In this document: positions 7,277-15,435 of the stretch, piece after piece
How positions within the stretch are numbered: position 1 is the first letter of the stretch
Layout of the letters: each line of letters opens with the position of its first letter
NCBI GenBank assembly: GCA_045649485.1
Contig: JAZRPZ010000073.1
Coordinates: 62,001-126,000 of the forward strand
DNA from: RUG11247 sp045649485
Lineage (GTDB): Bacteria > Bacillota > Clostridia > Christensenellales > Aristaeellaceae
DNA length: 64,000 nucleotides
Direction: 5' to 3'
The notes under the pieces: generated by a model
Seen by the model: only the letters and a program-made list of their open reading frames with translations
What the model was told of the DNA's origin: nothing
The model's database searches: none
Made by a program: the position numbers and the translations under genes

Positions 7277-9478
7277 TTATTCTTCGTCAGTTACAGTTGC
7301 ATCAGTTTCTTCAGAGGAAATCTCTTCAGAAGCTTCTTCAACAGTTTCTTCTGCGACGACTTCTTCGGTCGTTTCGGTTTCTTCTGCGACCGGAGCAGTA
7401 TCTTCATCAGATTCAGTATCTACTATTTCGATGTATGCGCTCATAACATAGCCGTATACATCGCCATACTGTACCATATGCCATTCTTCGCCCTCGGCGG
7501 CAATTATGAGCTCAGTACCATTCTCCAGCTCGCAAATAACGCTGCCTTCGGAGGAAGCCATATCTCGCAGATTAAGCTTTGCATCAGAACCGGTATTTAC
7601 AACACCCAGAATCATCTCGGGCGCAGTGGCTTCGAACAGATAATCATCAAGTTCGGTATCAGTACCCGTCATAATGGCATCGTTGCTTACGTATCCGATG
7701 TTTTCTTCGTATCTTACCTGAGTCCAGGAAGTGCTGGCAAAGATTATTTCCATCTTCTCGCCAAATGCCACCTCCGCAACAACGGAGCTGTCGCTACTTG
7801 CAGCAGAGAATACAGAAGTTCCGTTTTCATCGATCACCATAGCAAATTCGGTATCTTCTGTAATTTCAGCAGAAGCTGCGGTTGTGTATGCTGCATAGGA
7901 ACCGGTAAGTTCAGCAGTATATTCTATATCAAAATACTTGGAATAAGTATAGCCGTTCTTTCCGCCGTAAGAAACATATGCCCAACCGTCGTTTACAGAT
8001 ATTACCTCAACAATGTTTCCGGGAGAAAGCATGAATACTATCTCAGAATCAGTATCGGGAGCTTCACGCAAACGCAGACGCTCGGTGATGTTTACAGTGC
8101 CGTATCCGACCTTGCGGGAAAGAGCACGGTTATTGCTGTAGGTAAGGCGAGGAAGGGCAGGGGAATTGCCTTCAGCCGCGACATACTTGGGGGTAAGTAC
8201 AGAAACTTCTTCAACATTCAGATAGGAGCTGCGTACATAGCCGGTATTTTCGCCGTCATATATTATCTTTGCCCATCCGTCGTCACCGATGCTTACTACG
8301 CTGACGCGGCTGCCGGGATCAAGACGGTAAATGATGGTGCTGTCAGTAGACTTCTTGGCACGAACATTAAGGCGCTTGCTGGCATTTATAGTACCCATCA
8401 CAGCAACTTCTTCTTCGTAGGTCAGCATAAAACCGGTTTCGGCGAATTCCGTGTCAAGGTAAGAAAGAACTTCCAGCATATCCTGCTGCAGAGCAGAAGA
8501 CGCGATTCCGTCAGGATTATAGCCCATGGCACGCTGGAACTGCATTACAGCCTCGGTGGTTTCCGCATCAAACTCGCCGTGAGCATCACCGGTATAGAGA
8601 CCGAGAGCCGCGAGGGTCTGCTGCAGGGCTACAACAGTAGGACCGCTCATACCTTCGGAAAGATTGCAGATGTTGGATGTGGGACACTTGTCACTGTTTA
8701 TAACAGCAATAAAATCCTTGTTGGCAACACCGGTAACAGGATAACCCAGCATAAGCTGCAGTGCCTTTACGGTATTGACCATTTCAGGACCGTAATATCC
8801 GTCTGCTTCACCTGCATACAGACCCATTTCGATAAGCCTTTCCTGCAGTGCCACAACCTCTTCGCCTTCGCTGTTGAAGCCCAGTTCGTCCTCATTGGAC
8901 GCCATGCAGATAAATTCTTCATAGGTCTTTCCGCTGTCAACAGTAAAAGTTTCCTCGTAAATGATCTCTTTGATGTATTCGTAACGCTTGTCAGTCTTAA
9001 AAAGCTTTACGCGGGTGCCGGGCATGCAGTTTTCGGAGATCCACAGCGCATCATCGATATAAAGACGTATGCAGCCATGAGAAGCATGGGTACCCATCGC
9101 ATAATAGGTCTCCCAGTCGACGTTATCGTTATCCTTGGTAAGGAAAAGATAAGAATGGAACAGATAATTGCCTACGATTCGGCTGCCGTACTTGCCGTAA
9201 CCGTCTTCGAAGGTATACCAGTCTGTTCTCTCGGCAGACTTACGCTTCTCGGGCATGTAATAAGTTCCCTTGGGGGACTCATACTTAAGCGTACCGGAAG
9301 AGCAGATCATCTGCCTTACAATAGTATCGTCCAGAGTCGAATACACCGTAACAATATTGTTGGAAAGATCAACTTCGATATAGTACGGCATGCTGTATGC
9401 ATGTGCCACAGTTATAGGTGCACATGCGATGAGAAGTATAAGGGTCAGTACGAGCGAGACAGTTCTTGTGATTCGCAT
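7277..9478 (-). CDS. Secreted L,D-transpeptidase with PG-binding and SH3 repeats
   Basis: The product is 733 aa from the ATG at 9478, which has GGAGG 7 nt upstream; the frame is open further up but lacks a better start. Order: signal peptide (1-26), YkuD catalytic domain with HxSHGC and nucleophile Cys136, two peptidoglycan-binding domains (about 205-260 and 280-335), four bacterial SH3 repeats (about 365-670), and an acidic Glu/Thr tail. YkuD enzymes form 3-3 peptidoglycan cross-links. The many wall-binding modules suggest it is held in the wall. The tail resembles that of the SecG in this window. Confidence 0.9.
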   Translation of the reverse strand: MRITRTVSLVLTLILLIACAPITVAHAYSMPYYIEVDLSNNIVTVYSTLDDTIVRQMICSSGTLKYESPKGTYYMPEKRKSAERTDWYTFEDGYGKYGSRIVGNYLFHSYLFLTKDNDNVDWETYYAMGTHASHGCIRLYIDDALWISENCMPGTRVKLFKTDKRYEYIKEIIYEETFTVDSGKTYEEFICMASNEDELGFNSEGEEVVALQERLIEMGLYAGEADGYYGPEMVNTVKALQLMLGYPVTGVANKDFIAVINSDKCPTSNICNLSEGMSGPTVVALQQTLAALGLYTGDAHGEFDAETTEAVMQFQRAMGYNPDGIASSALQQDMLEVLSYLDTEFAETGFMLTYEEEVAVMGTINASKRLNVRAKKSTDSTIIYRLDPGSRVSVVSIGDDGWAKIIYDGENTGYVRSSYLNVEEVSVLTPKYVAAEGNSPALPRLTYSNNRALSRKVGYGTVNITERLRLREAPDTDSEIVFMLSPGNIVEVISVNDGWAYVSYGGKNGYTYSKYFDIEYTAELTGSYAAYTTAASAEITEDTEFAMVIDENGTSVFSAASSDSSVVAEVAFGEKMEIIFASTSWTQVRYEENIGYVSNDAIMTGTDTELDDYLFEATAPEMILGVVNTGSDAKLNLRDMASSEGSVICELENGTELIIAAEGEEWHMVQYGDVYGYVMSAYIEIVDTESDEDTAPVAEETETTEEVVAEETVEEASEEISSEETDATVTDEE

Positions 9479-9554
9479 TTCAGATCCTCCGAACGATAGT
9501 ATGGTTTGCCTGCTTGTCTGCCAAGCATATGACCGACAATTTTGACCAAGATAT

Positions 9555-9583
9555 ATTATATATGAGCCTAAATATGCTGACAA
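9555..9583 (-). promoter_or_regulatory. Promoter of the L,D-transpeptidase operon
   Basis: Minus-strand TTGTCA (9578-9583), 17 bp, TATAAT (9555-9560). The predicted start near 9548 gives a leader of about 70 nt. Confidence 0.7.
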
Positions 9584-9700
9584 GTTATTTAAAGTAAACA
9601 TATATAGTAGAAACTTCACCGAAGCGGTTCTGCGCGGTTACGAAATTAACACTCTTTACGTAAAATACAAACGTGGAAAATATTTTTCTTCTCATTTATT

Positions 9701-9714
9701 GTTGACAAATCAAC
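9701..9714. promoter_or_regulatory. Putative MarR operator 1
   Basis: Inverted repeat GTTGA-CAAA-TCAAC covering the -35 box of the MarR promoter. The same half sites recur at 9747-9760. Assignment to the MarR protein is inferred from position. Confidence 0.7.
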
Positions 9715-9730
9715 TTTTGTATTGTACAAT
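9702..9730 (+). promoter_or_regulatory. Consensus promoter of the MarR-DegV operon
   Basis: TTGACA (9702-9707), 17 bp, TACAAT (9725-9730). The -35 box lies inside a palindrome, so the promoter should be strong but repressible. Confidence 0.8.
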
Positions 9731-9744
9731 CATTTGCGTCATTA

Positions 9745-9762
9745 AAGTTGACACATCAACTT
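9745..9762. promoter_or_regulatory. Putative MarR operator 2
   Basis: Inverted repeat AAGTTGA-CACA-TCAACTT in the early transcribed region, 46 bp from operator 1. The arms are two bases longer than those of operator 1. Confidence 0.7.
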
Positions 9763-9789
9763 CTGTGACTTTGAAAGAGGTAATGAATT

Positions 9790-10242
9790 ATGATCAGCCG
9801 CTATGAACAGTTTGCAAATGCTATTTCGGGAATCTATCGCAGTATCCAGAAGATAGAACGCGACGAAATGGTAAAATACGGATATAAAGGCGCTTATGCT
9901 CAGTATCTTGCCGCTATGTATCGCCATAGCGAAGGAGTAACTTCAGTACAGCTGTGTGAAATCTGCGATAAGGACAAGGCCGCAGTCTCGCGTATGGTTG
10001 CTGAAATGGAAGAAAAGAAGCTTATTATCCGTGAAAGCGAAAACGACAATTTCTATCGTGCAAAGCTGCGTCTGACCGAAAGCGGTGAAAAAGCTGCAGA
10101 ATACGTCTGTAAACGCGCGCTGGCTGCCGTGGATGCCGGCGGCAAGGGGCTTTCCGATGAAAGCCGACAGGCACTCTATGATACGCTCGATCTCATTGCC
10201 TCCAATCTGACGGCTGTCTGCAGGGACGGACTGCCCGATTAA
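9790..10242 (+). CDS. MarR-family transcriptional regulator
   Basis: This 150-aa protein has a MarR winged helix: the recognition helix region DKDKAAVSRMVAEMEEKKLI at about residues 59-78 and the wing FYRAKLRLTESGE at about 87-99, with long N- and C-terminal dimer helices. MarR dimers bind short palindromes, and two near-identical ones overlap its own promoter, so autorepression is very likely. The next gene is a DegV/FakB-like fatty-acid-binding protein, which suggests a lipid-responsive regulator comparable to FabT; this is inference. Confidence 0.85.
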   Translation: MISRYEQFANAISGIYRSIQKIERDEMVKYGYKGAYAQYLAAMYRHSEGVTSVQLCEICDKDKAAVSRMVAEMEEKKLIIRESENDNFYRAKLRLTESGEKAAEYVCKRALAAVDAGGKGLSDESRQALYDTLDLIASNLTAVCRDGLPD

Positions 10243-10261
10243 TACAAGCAAGGAGAACTTC

Positions 10262-11101
10262 ATGAACATCAGAATACTCACTGATTCAAGCACAGACCTG
10301 ACTTCCGACATTCGCAGCAAGATCGATATAGTTCCGCTTACCATACTCTTTGGAAACAAAGAGTATGCCGACGGAGTGGATATCGACCACGAGACATTTT
10401 ATAACATGCTCGTCAGCGAGAAACAGCTGCCCACCACCAGCCAGGCAACACCTGCAGCCTTCGCAGCCAGATACGAAGCAGCCAAGGAAGCAGGGGAGGA
10501 ATTGGTAGTAATAACCGTCTCTTCCGAACTTTCCGGTACATATCAGAGCGCTATAATCGCAGCTCAGGATTACGATAACGTATATATAGTAGACGGTCGT
10601 AATGTTGCCATCGGTACCGGACTTCTGATAAAAGAAGCACTGCGCCTTGTTGAAGAAGGTAAATCCGCTGCAGAAACAGTCGCTTATATAGAGTCGATTC
10701 GCGATAAAGTACAACTTATCGCAATGGTCGATACGCTCGAGTATCTCAAGCGCGGCGGCCGCGTTTCACGCACTGTGGCGTTTGCCGGAGGCCTTCTGAA
10801 TATCAAGCCCATCATCTGTGTAAAAAACGGAGTACTGGATGTAATCGGCAAAGCTCGTGGTACAAAGGCTGCTTTCGCTTCTCTCGTTGATAGTGCAGTC
10901 TCTGCGGGAGGTGTCGATACAACCCTTCCTTTTGTGACCGGATACACCGGTACTGATGACAGCCTGACCCAGCGCTTTATCAGCGAAAACCATAGCATTT
11001 TCGAATGTGAGGCAGCCGATGTGCCATGTATAACCGTTGGCAGCGCAGTAGGTACTCATGCCGGTCCCGGCGCAGTTGCTCTTGCTTTCTTCGCAAAATA
11101 A
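10262..11101 (+). CDS. DegV family fatty-acid-binding protein
   Basis: This 279-aa protein is of family length. It has the N-terminal ILTDSSTDL signature (residues 4-12), TTSQATP at 58-64 and the fatty-acid pocket motif S.LSGTYQSA near residue 90, and ends with GTHAGPGA. DegV/FakB proteins present a fatty acid to the kinase FakA for entry into phospholipid synthesis; no fakA gene is in the window. It follows the MarR gene after 19 bp with AGGAG upstream and ends at a strong terminator. Confidence 0.9.
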   Translation: MNIRILTDSSTDLTSDIRSKIDIVPLTILFGNKEYADGVDIDHETFYNMLVSEKQLPTTSQATPAAFAARYEAAKEAGEELVVITVSSELSGTYQSAIIAAQDYDNVYIVDGRNVAIGTGLLIKEALRLVEEGKSAAETVAYIESIRDKVQLIAMVDTLEYLKRGGRVSRTVAFAGGLLNIKPIICVKNGVLDVIGKARGTKAAFASLVDSAVSAGGVDTTLPFVTGYTGTDDSLTQRFISENHSIFECEAADVPCITVGSAVGTHAGPGAVALAFFAK

Positions 11102-11102
11102 C

Positions 11103-11138
11103 AAAAACCTCAGTGCAGATCAACGCACTGAGGTTTTT
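11103..11138 (+). terminator. Terminator of the MarR-DegV operon
   Basis: A 14-bp stem (11103-11116 with 11125-11138) has five A and five T at its ends and an 8-nt loop. Confidence 0.9.
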
Positions 11139-11161
11139 AGTATATAAATCAAACGGAAAAA

Positions 11162-11193
11162 TAAACAAAAAAAGAACTGCTTTTAGCAGTTCT
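11162..11193 (-). terminator. Terminator downstream of tRNA-Val
   Basis: On the minus strand an 8-bp stem AGAACTGC/GCAGTTCT (11173-11193) is followed by a run of seven T. Confidence 0.8.
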
Positions 11194-11195
11194 TA

Positions 11196-11272
11196 TGGTG
11201 GGGATAGTAGGGCTCGAACCTATGACCTTTACGATGTCAACGTAACGCTCTAACCAACTGAGCTATATCCCC
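11196..11272 (-). tRNA. tRNA-Val (GAC)
   Basis: Acceptor GGGGATA pairs with TATCCCC. Anticodon loop TTGACAT gives GAC, and CCA is encoded at 11196-11198. This is the tRNA that reads GTC, the specifier codon proposed for the T-box upstream of valS. Confidence 0.94.
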
Positions 11273-11286
11273 GCGCGACATGTTGT

Positions 11287-11315
11287 ATTATATACCAGCC
11301 TGTCTCCGAAGTCAA
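11287..11315 (-). promoter_or_regulatory. Promoter of tRNA-Val
   Basis: Minus-strand TTGACT (11310-11315), 17 bp, TATAAT (11287-11292), just upstream of the tRNA. Confidence 0.75.
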
Positions 11316-11383
11316 GCATTATTTTACACAAATTCATTTCTTAACATAGAAAGCGAATATTTCCTGCAACGGCATCTTAAAGC

Positions 11384-11412
11384 TTGACAACCGCCCGTCC
11401 ATATAATATCAT
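11384..11412 (+). promoter_or_regulatory. Likely promoter of the HAD-GNAT-Gfo/Idh operon
   Basis: TTGACA (11384-11389), 17 bp, TATCAT (11407-11412), 29 bp before the ATG at 11442. Confidence 0.55.
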
Positions 11413-11441
11413 CTTAACATAAACAACAAAAGGTGATGCAC

Positions 11442-12245
11442 ATGGGTATTTTTGACGGCATCCTCATCTGCACGGATCTTGACGGAACTTTCCTTCACAA
11501 CGCAAAAGCTTCCGAGGAAAACTGCCGGGCCATCAAATATTTTCAGGATAACGGCGGTTATTTTACCGTAGCAACGGGGCGCTCTCCGGGTTTTGTACGT
11601 GAATTTGAAAATTACAAACCGAATGCGCCTCTTATCGTCAGCAACGGCACTCAGATCTGTGATCACATCACAGGTGAGAATCTCAAAATATTCCCGATGC
11701 CCGAGCAGACCATAGAAATCATCAATATTCTTGCAGCCGAAGGCAAGCTCAAAGATGTATTCATACATGATACGGATGGCGGCGGTACACACCTCACCAC
11801 GGCTGATCGCCGCAGATGGAACGCTACCACCGGAATGACTCCTGGTGAATGGTTTGCACCTGTGCCCAAGCCCTGGATAAAAGCGCTGCTTGAACAGCGA
11901 AGTCCGGAAGAAAACGAAGCTCTGCAGGACTATATAAACGAAAGATGGCCCAATATGTTTGAGACTGACCGCAGTTATACACTTGGTCTTGAACTTCACG
12001 CACCGGGCAGCGGTAAAGGCCCCTGTGCGGATGTCATAAAGACTATGCTTCCCAACATACGCCTCGTAGTCGGAGTAGGCGATTATGAGAACGACATCTC
12101 TCTTCTCAAACACGCCGATATAGGTTATGCGGTTGAAAATGCTCTTCCCAACGTAAAAACTGCCGCAGACCGCATCACCGTTGATGTACGAAAGCACGCT
12201 ATTGCACAGATAATTCATGAACTTGAAAAAGAATATGGGAGATGA
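11442..12245 (+). CDS. HAD-superfamily phosphatase, Cof type
   Basis: At 267 aa this is a normal Cof/YidA-type HAD phosphatase of subclass IIB. Motif I is DLDGTFL near residue 12, motif II is the ATGRS stretch near 46, and motifs III/IV are GSGKG and GVGDYENDISLL near residue 215. Such enzymes dephosphorylate sugar phosphates or nucleotides; the substrate is not predictable. I chose the ATG at 11442, 6 nt after AGGTG. A GNAT gene follows, its start lying 5 bp beyond this stop. Confidence 0.88.
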   Translation: MGIFDGILICTDLDGTFLHNAKASEENCRAIKYFQDNGGYFTVATGRSPGFVREFENYKPNAPLIVSNGTQICDHITGENLKIFPMPEQTIEIINILAAEGKLKDVFIHDTDGGGTHLTTADRRRWNATTGMTPGEWFAPVPKPWIKALLEQRSPEENEALQDYINERWPNMFETDRSYTLGLELHAPGSGKGPCADVIKTMLPNIRLVVGVGDYENDISLLKHADIGYAVENALPNVKTAADRITVDVRKHAIAQIIHELEKEYGR

Positions 12246-12250
12246 TCGCA

Positions 12251-12802
12251 ATGAGACAGCTCGCAATGAAATACATCGGAAAATCAATTGATGTACCCGC
12301 GAACGAAGGCTTTGTTGTAAGAACTTACGTTCCTGCCGATTACGATAATATGATAGAGGCCCTCATTCCGCTTACAGTAAAGCGCTACGAAGAGAAGGAC
12401 ATCAACGATGTTATACTCAAATTACCGGGAGTAACCTCCGAAAGCGTGTTCGTAGTCGAAGACAACGGTAAGCTTATAGGTACAGCCACAGGCTACACTC
12501 ACGTTCCAAGAAAAGATAAGCCCGGCGACAACGGCGGAACGCTTCATATGGTAAGTGCACTGCCCGAAGCATCGGGAAGGGGAGTGGGATACGCTGTCTG
12601 CGCTGCAGCAGTCAATTATCTTCTTAGTCTCGGCTGTGAATATGTAGACCTGACTACCGATGATTTCCGCATCCCCGCTATCGTCACCTATACAAAACTC
12701 GGTTTCAGACCAATTATAGACGATGAAGAGATGCAGGCTCGCTGGAACTCTCTTGCGGAGAAACTTTCTCTTCCGGTACTTATTGAGGAGGCGTACAGAT
12801 AA
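12251..12802 (+). CDS. GNAT-family acetyltransferase
   Basis: This 183-aa protein has GNAT strands (SVFVVEDNGKLIGTATGYTH near residue 70), a modified acetyl-CoA loop (ASGRGVGYAV, near 113) and the C-terminal AIVTYTKLGFRP motif near 152. The ATG at 12251 has GGAG 9 nt upstream; an earlier ATG at 12242 has the same GGAG directly abutting it. It ends in a TAATG overlap with the oxidoreductase gene. Grouped with a HAD phosphatase and an oxidoreductase, it may act on a sugar derivative; this is speculative. Confidence 0.78.
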   Translation: MRQLAMKYIGKSIDVPANEGFVVRTYVPADYDNMIEALIPLTVKRYEEKDINDVILKLPGVTSESVFVVEDNGKLIGTATGYTHVPRKDKPGDNGGTLHMVSALPEASGRGVGYAVCAAAVNYLLSLGCEYVDLTTDDFRIPAIVTYTKLGFRPIIDDEEMQARWNSLAEKLSLPVLIEEAYR

Positions 12803-13911
12803 TGGCAAAGAAATGGAAAGTCGGCATCGTCGGCGCACGCGGTCTTTCTACCGTGCTCGGCTTCCGCGGAATACCCGATGCAGAAGTAACCGCTCTTTGT
12901 GATATAGACGATGAACTGCTTCAGGCGCAGTCGAAAAAACTCGGTATCAAGAACGCATATCGTGTTTACGACGATATGCTCGAATCCGATATAGACATCG
13001 TGGTCGTCGCCACTCCCATGCAGCTGCATTGCGAAATGGTTCTCAAGGCTCTTGACGCAGGCAAGCATGTACTTTCCGAGGTTACCGCTGCCTGTTCCAT
13101 CGATGAACTCTGGTGGATAACCGATACTGTCGAAAAGACCGGCCTTACCTACATGATGGCTGAAAACTACTGCTACATTCCCGAGGTGCAGCAGGTGGGC
13201 GAAATGATAAAGCGCGGCATGCTCGGCGACATCTATTACGGTGAAGGCGAGTATCTCCACGATATACGCTCCCTTGCCGTATATCCCGACGGCCGCACCT
13301 CCTGGCGCTCCTTCTGGCAGCTTGGCAAGAGCGGTAATTTCTATCCGACCCATTCTCTCGGCCCGCTCATGATGTGGTTTGCGGGCGACAGGGTTAAAAC
13401 CATTACCTGTATGGGTTCCGGACATCATTCCGCCCCCAATTTCCGTCAGGAAGATACCACACTTACACTTTGCCAGCTTGAAAGCGGCAAACTGGTCCGG
13501 ATAAGAACAGATTGTCTTTCTCCAAGACCTCATAATATGGCATACTACTCGGTTCAGGGCACAAAGGGTGTTTATGAAGCGCCCCGAGGCATGGGCGATG
13601 TTCATAAGATCTGGCTTGAGGAAATGGGGGACCCTCAGGACCACGCATCCTGGCGTCCGCTTTCCGATTACAGCAAATACATGCCCGCCCGTTATCTTAA
13701 CGCAACCGAGGAGCAGAAAAAGGCCGGCCATTGGGGAGGGGACTATTTCATAATAGAAGACTTCATGCAGGCTGTAAGAACCGGCGCCAAGCCTGCCGTG
13801 GATGTATATTCTGCCTGCGAATGGACCGCAGTCGGTTTGTTGAGTCAGGATTCTCTCAAAAACGGCGGTCGTCCGATAGACATACCGGATTTCAGAAACA
13901 GAAGGGGATAG
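12802..13911 (+). CDS. Gfo/Idh/MocA oxidoreductase-like protein, possibly GH109-type
   Basis: This 369-aa protein has an N-terminal Rossmann fold (VGIVGARG at residues 7-14), the VVVATPMQLHCEMVLKALDAGKHVLSE region near 70-98 and a C-terminal alpha/beta domain. The catalytic EKP of dehydrogenases is replaced by SEV at 97-99. FYPTHSLGP near residue 180 resembles the YPTHxLGP motif of GH109 NAD-dependent glycosidases, so it may be a retaining hydrolase rather than a dehydrogenase. There is no signal peptide. Its start overlaps the GNAT stop by 1 bp. Confidence 0.8.
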   Translation: MAKKWKVGIVGARGLSTVLGFRGIPDAEVTALCDIDDELLQAQSKKLGIKNAYRVYDDMLESDIDIVVVATPMQLHCEMVLKALDAGKHVLSEVTAACSIDELWWITDTVEKTGLTYMMAENYCYIPEVQQVGEMIKRGMLGDIYYGEGEYLHDIRSLAVYPDGRTSWRSFWQLGKSGNFYPTHSLGPLMMWFAGDRVKTITCMGSGHHSAPNFRQEDTTLTLCQLESGKLVRIRTDCLSPRPHNMAYYSVQGTKGVYEAPRGMGDVHKIWLEEMGDPQDHASWRPLSDYSKYMPARYLNATEEQKKAGHWGGDYFIIEDFMQAVRTGAKPAVDVYSACEWTAVGLLSQDSLKNGGRPIDIPDFRNRRG

Positions 13912-14017
13912 TTCGTATTATCAGGCCGCAAACAGCACCTGCAACATATATATTATGCCTGTTTCTGCAAAAACACGAACAAACCCGTTTCTTAACCTTA
14001 TACCTACCGTTTATGAC

Positions 14018-14046
14018 TTTACAATGACGCAAATGTGTAGTATCAT
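14018..14046 (+). promoter_or_regulatory. Likely promoter of the BMP ABC operon
   Basis: TTTACA (14018-14023), 17 bp, TATCAT (14041-14046), 37 bp before the ATG. Confidence 0.5.
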
Positions 14047-14082
14047 TTTTTCAACCCATAAAATTATAGGAGGGTTCTACTA

Positions 14083-15327
14083 ATGAAGAAGGTTCTTGGT
14101 CTTCTGCTGGTACTGTGCATGGTACTGTCCCTGAGCTTCACCGCTTCCGCCGAAGCCGCCGATCTGATCGTCGGTGTCATTCTGGTCGGTGACGAGACCG
14201 AAGGTTACTCTCTGGCTCACATCGAGGGCATCAAGGCTGCTGCTGCAACCCTTGGCGTACCCGAGAGCAACATCATCTGGAAGTACATGACTCCCGAAGA
14301 TTCCTCTTGCTACGAAGCTGCTCTGGATCTCTATGGACAGGGCTGCCACGTAATCTTCTCCAACAGCTACGGCCATCAGGATTTCATGGCTCAGGCTGCT
14401 CAGGAGATGCCCGATTGCACCTTCGTTGCCATGACCGGTGACTACGCAGGCGTTGCAGGCATTCCCAACCTGAAGAATGCTTTCACTGCTGTTTATGAGT
14501 CCCGTTACGTTTCCGGCGTTGTTGCTGGCCTGAAGCTCAAGGAGCTCATCGAGACCGGCGTTGTAACTCCCGAAGCACTGCCCACCGCTTTTGACGAGAA
14601 CGGCAACATCAAGATCGGCTACGTTGGCGCTTATGCTTATGCAGAAGTTGTTTCCGGCTACACCGCTTTCTATCTTGGCGTTAAGTCCATCGTTCCCAAT
14701 GTCGCCATGGAAGTTAACTACACCAACTCCTGGTTCGACATCGACAAGGAAGCTGCTGCTGCCGAAGCTCTGATGGCTAACGGCTGCGTCATCATCTGCC
14801 AGCACGCCGACTCCACCGGCGCTCCCGCTGCTGTTGAAAAGCGCTGGAACGAAGGTCAGGTCGTATACTGCGTTGGCTACAACGTTGACATGATCGGCAC
14901 CGCTCCCAATGCTGCCCTGACTTCCGCAGGCAACAACTGGTCCGTTTACTACACCTACGCCATGGAGTGCGTAATCAACGGTGAAGAAATCGTTACCGAC
15001 TGGGCAAAGGGCTACGCCGATAACGCAGTTCTGACCACCCCCCTCAACGAGAACTGCATCGCAGCAGGCACCGCTGAGTATGTTGAAACCGTTGTTGCCG
15101 GTCTGAAGGACGGCTCCATCAAGGTATTCGACACCGCTACTTTCACCGTAAACGGCGAAACCATTACTTCTTACCCCATCGACTTCTCCAAGATCGACTG
15201 GAGCACCATGGAAGTTGTTTACGCAGGCGAGACCATCGAGTGCATCGTTGACGGTGCTTTCGTAGAGTCCACCTTCCGTGCAGCTCCTTACTTCGATATC
15301 CGCATCGACGGCATCACCGAGAAGTAA
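14083..15327 (+). CDS. BMP-family ABC transporter substrate-binding protein
   Basis: The 414-aa product has a signal peptide ending TASA-EA near residue 24, then a BMP/PnrA-like fold (LIVGVILVGDETEGYSLAHIEGI; IFSNSYGHQDF; VSGVVAGL; the ICQHADSTGA ligand region). These proteins bind purine nucleosides or related compounds. There is no lipobox cysteine, unusual for a Gram-positive binding protein. I saw no ATA isoleucine codon, unlike the gerA genes, which hints at high expression. AGGAGG precedes the ATG. A hairpin separates it from the ATPase gene. Confidence 0.88.
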   Translation: MKKVLGLLLVLCMVLSLSFTASAEAADLIVGVILVGDETEGYSLAHIEGIKAAAATLGVPESNIIWKYMTPEDSSCYEAALDLYGQGCHVIFSNSYGHQDFMAQAAQEMPDCTFVAMTGDYAGVAGIPNLKNAFTAVYESRYVSGVVAGLKLKELIETGVVTPEALPTAFDENGNIKIGYVGAYAYAEVVSGYTAFYLGVKSIVPNVAMEVNYTNSWFDIDKEAAAAEALMANGCVIICQHADSTGAPAAVEKRWNEGQVVYCVGYNVDMIGTAPNAALTSAGNNWSVYYTYAMECVINGEEIVTDWAKGYADNAVLTTPLNENCIAAGTAEYVETVVAGLKDGSIKVFDTATFTVNGETITSYPIDFSKIDWSTMEVVYAGETIECIVDGAFVESTFRAAPYFDIRIDGITEK

Positions 15328-15347
15328 GACTCAATTTTATGGAAAAT

Positions 15348-15375
15348 GGGAAGCTTTTTACAGGCTTCCCTTTTT
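15348..15375 (+). terminator. Partial terminator between binding protein and ATPase genes
   Basis: GGGAAGC (15348-15354) pairs with GCTTCCC (15364-15370), followed by TTTTT. The downstream genes lack another promoter that I could see, so it probably lets part of transcription through, giving more binding protein than transporter. Confidence 0.75.
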
Positions 15376-15435
15376 CCCTTATTATTACTTACCAGAGGGC
15401 ATAGCTATGCGCGCCCGAAAGGAGTGTACAACATC

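Noticed and set aside
5937..9499. Long plus-strand frames (504 and 760 codons) opposite the MFS and L,D-transpeptidase genes
   Set aside because: Compositions are His/Tyr/Asn-rich without domains. The minus-strand genes have signal peptide, catalytic motifs, ribosome sites and a promoter.
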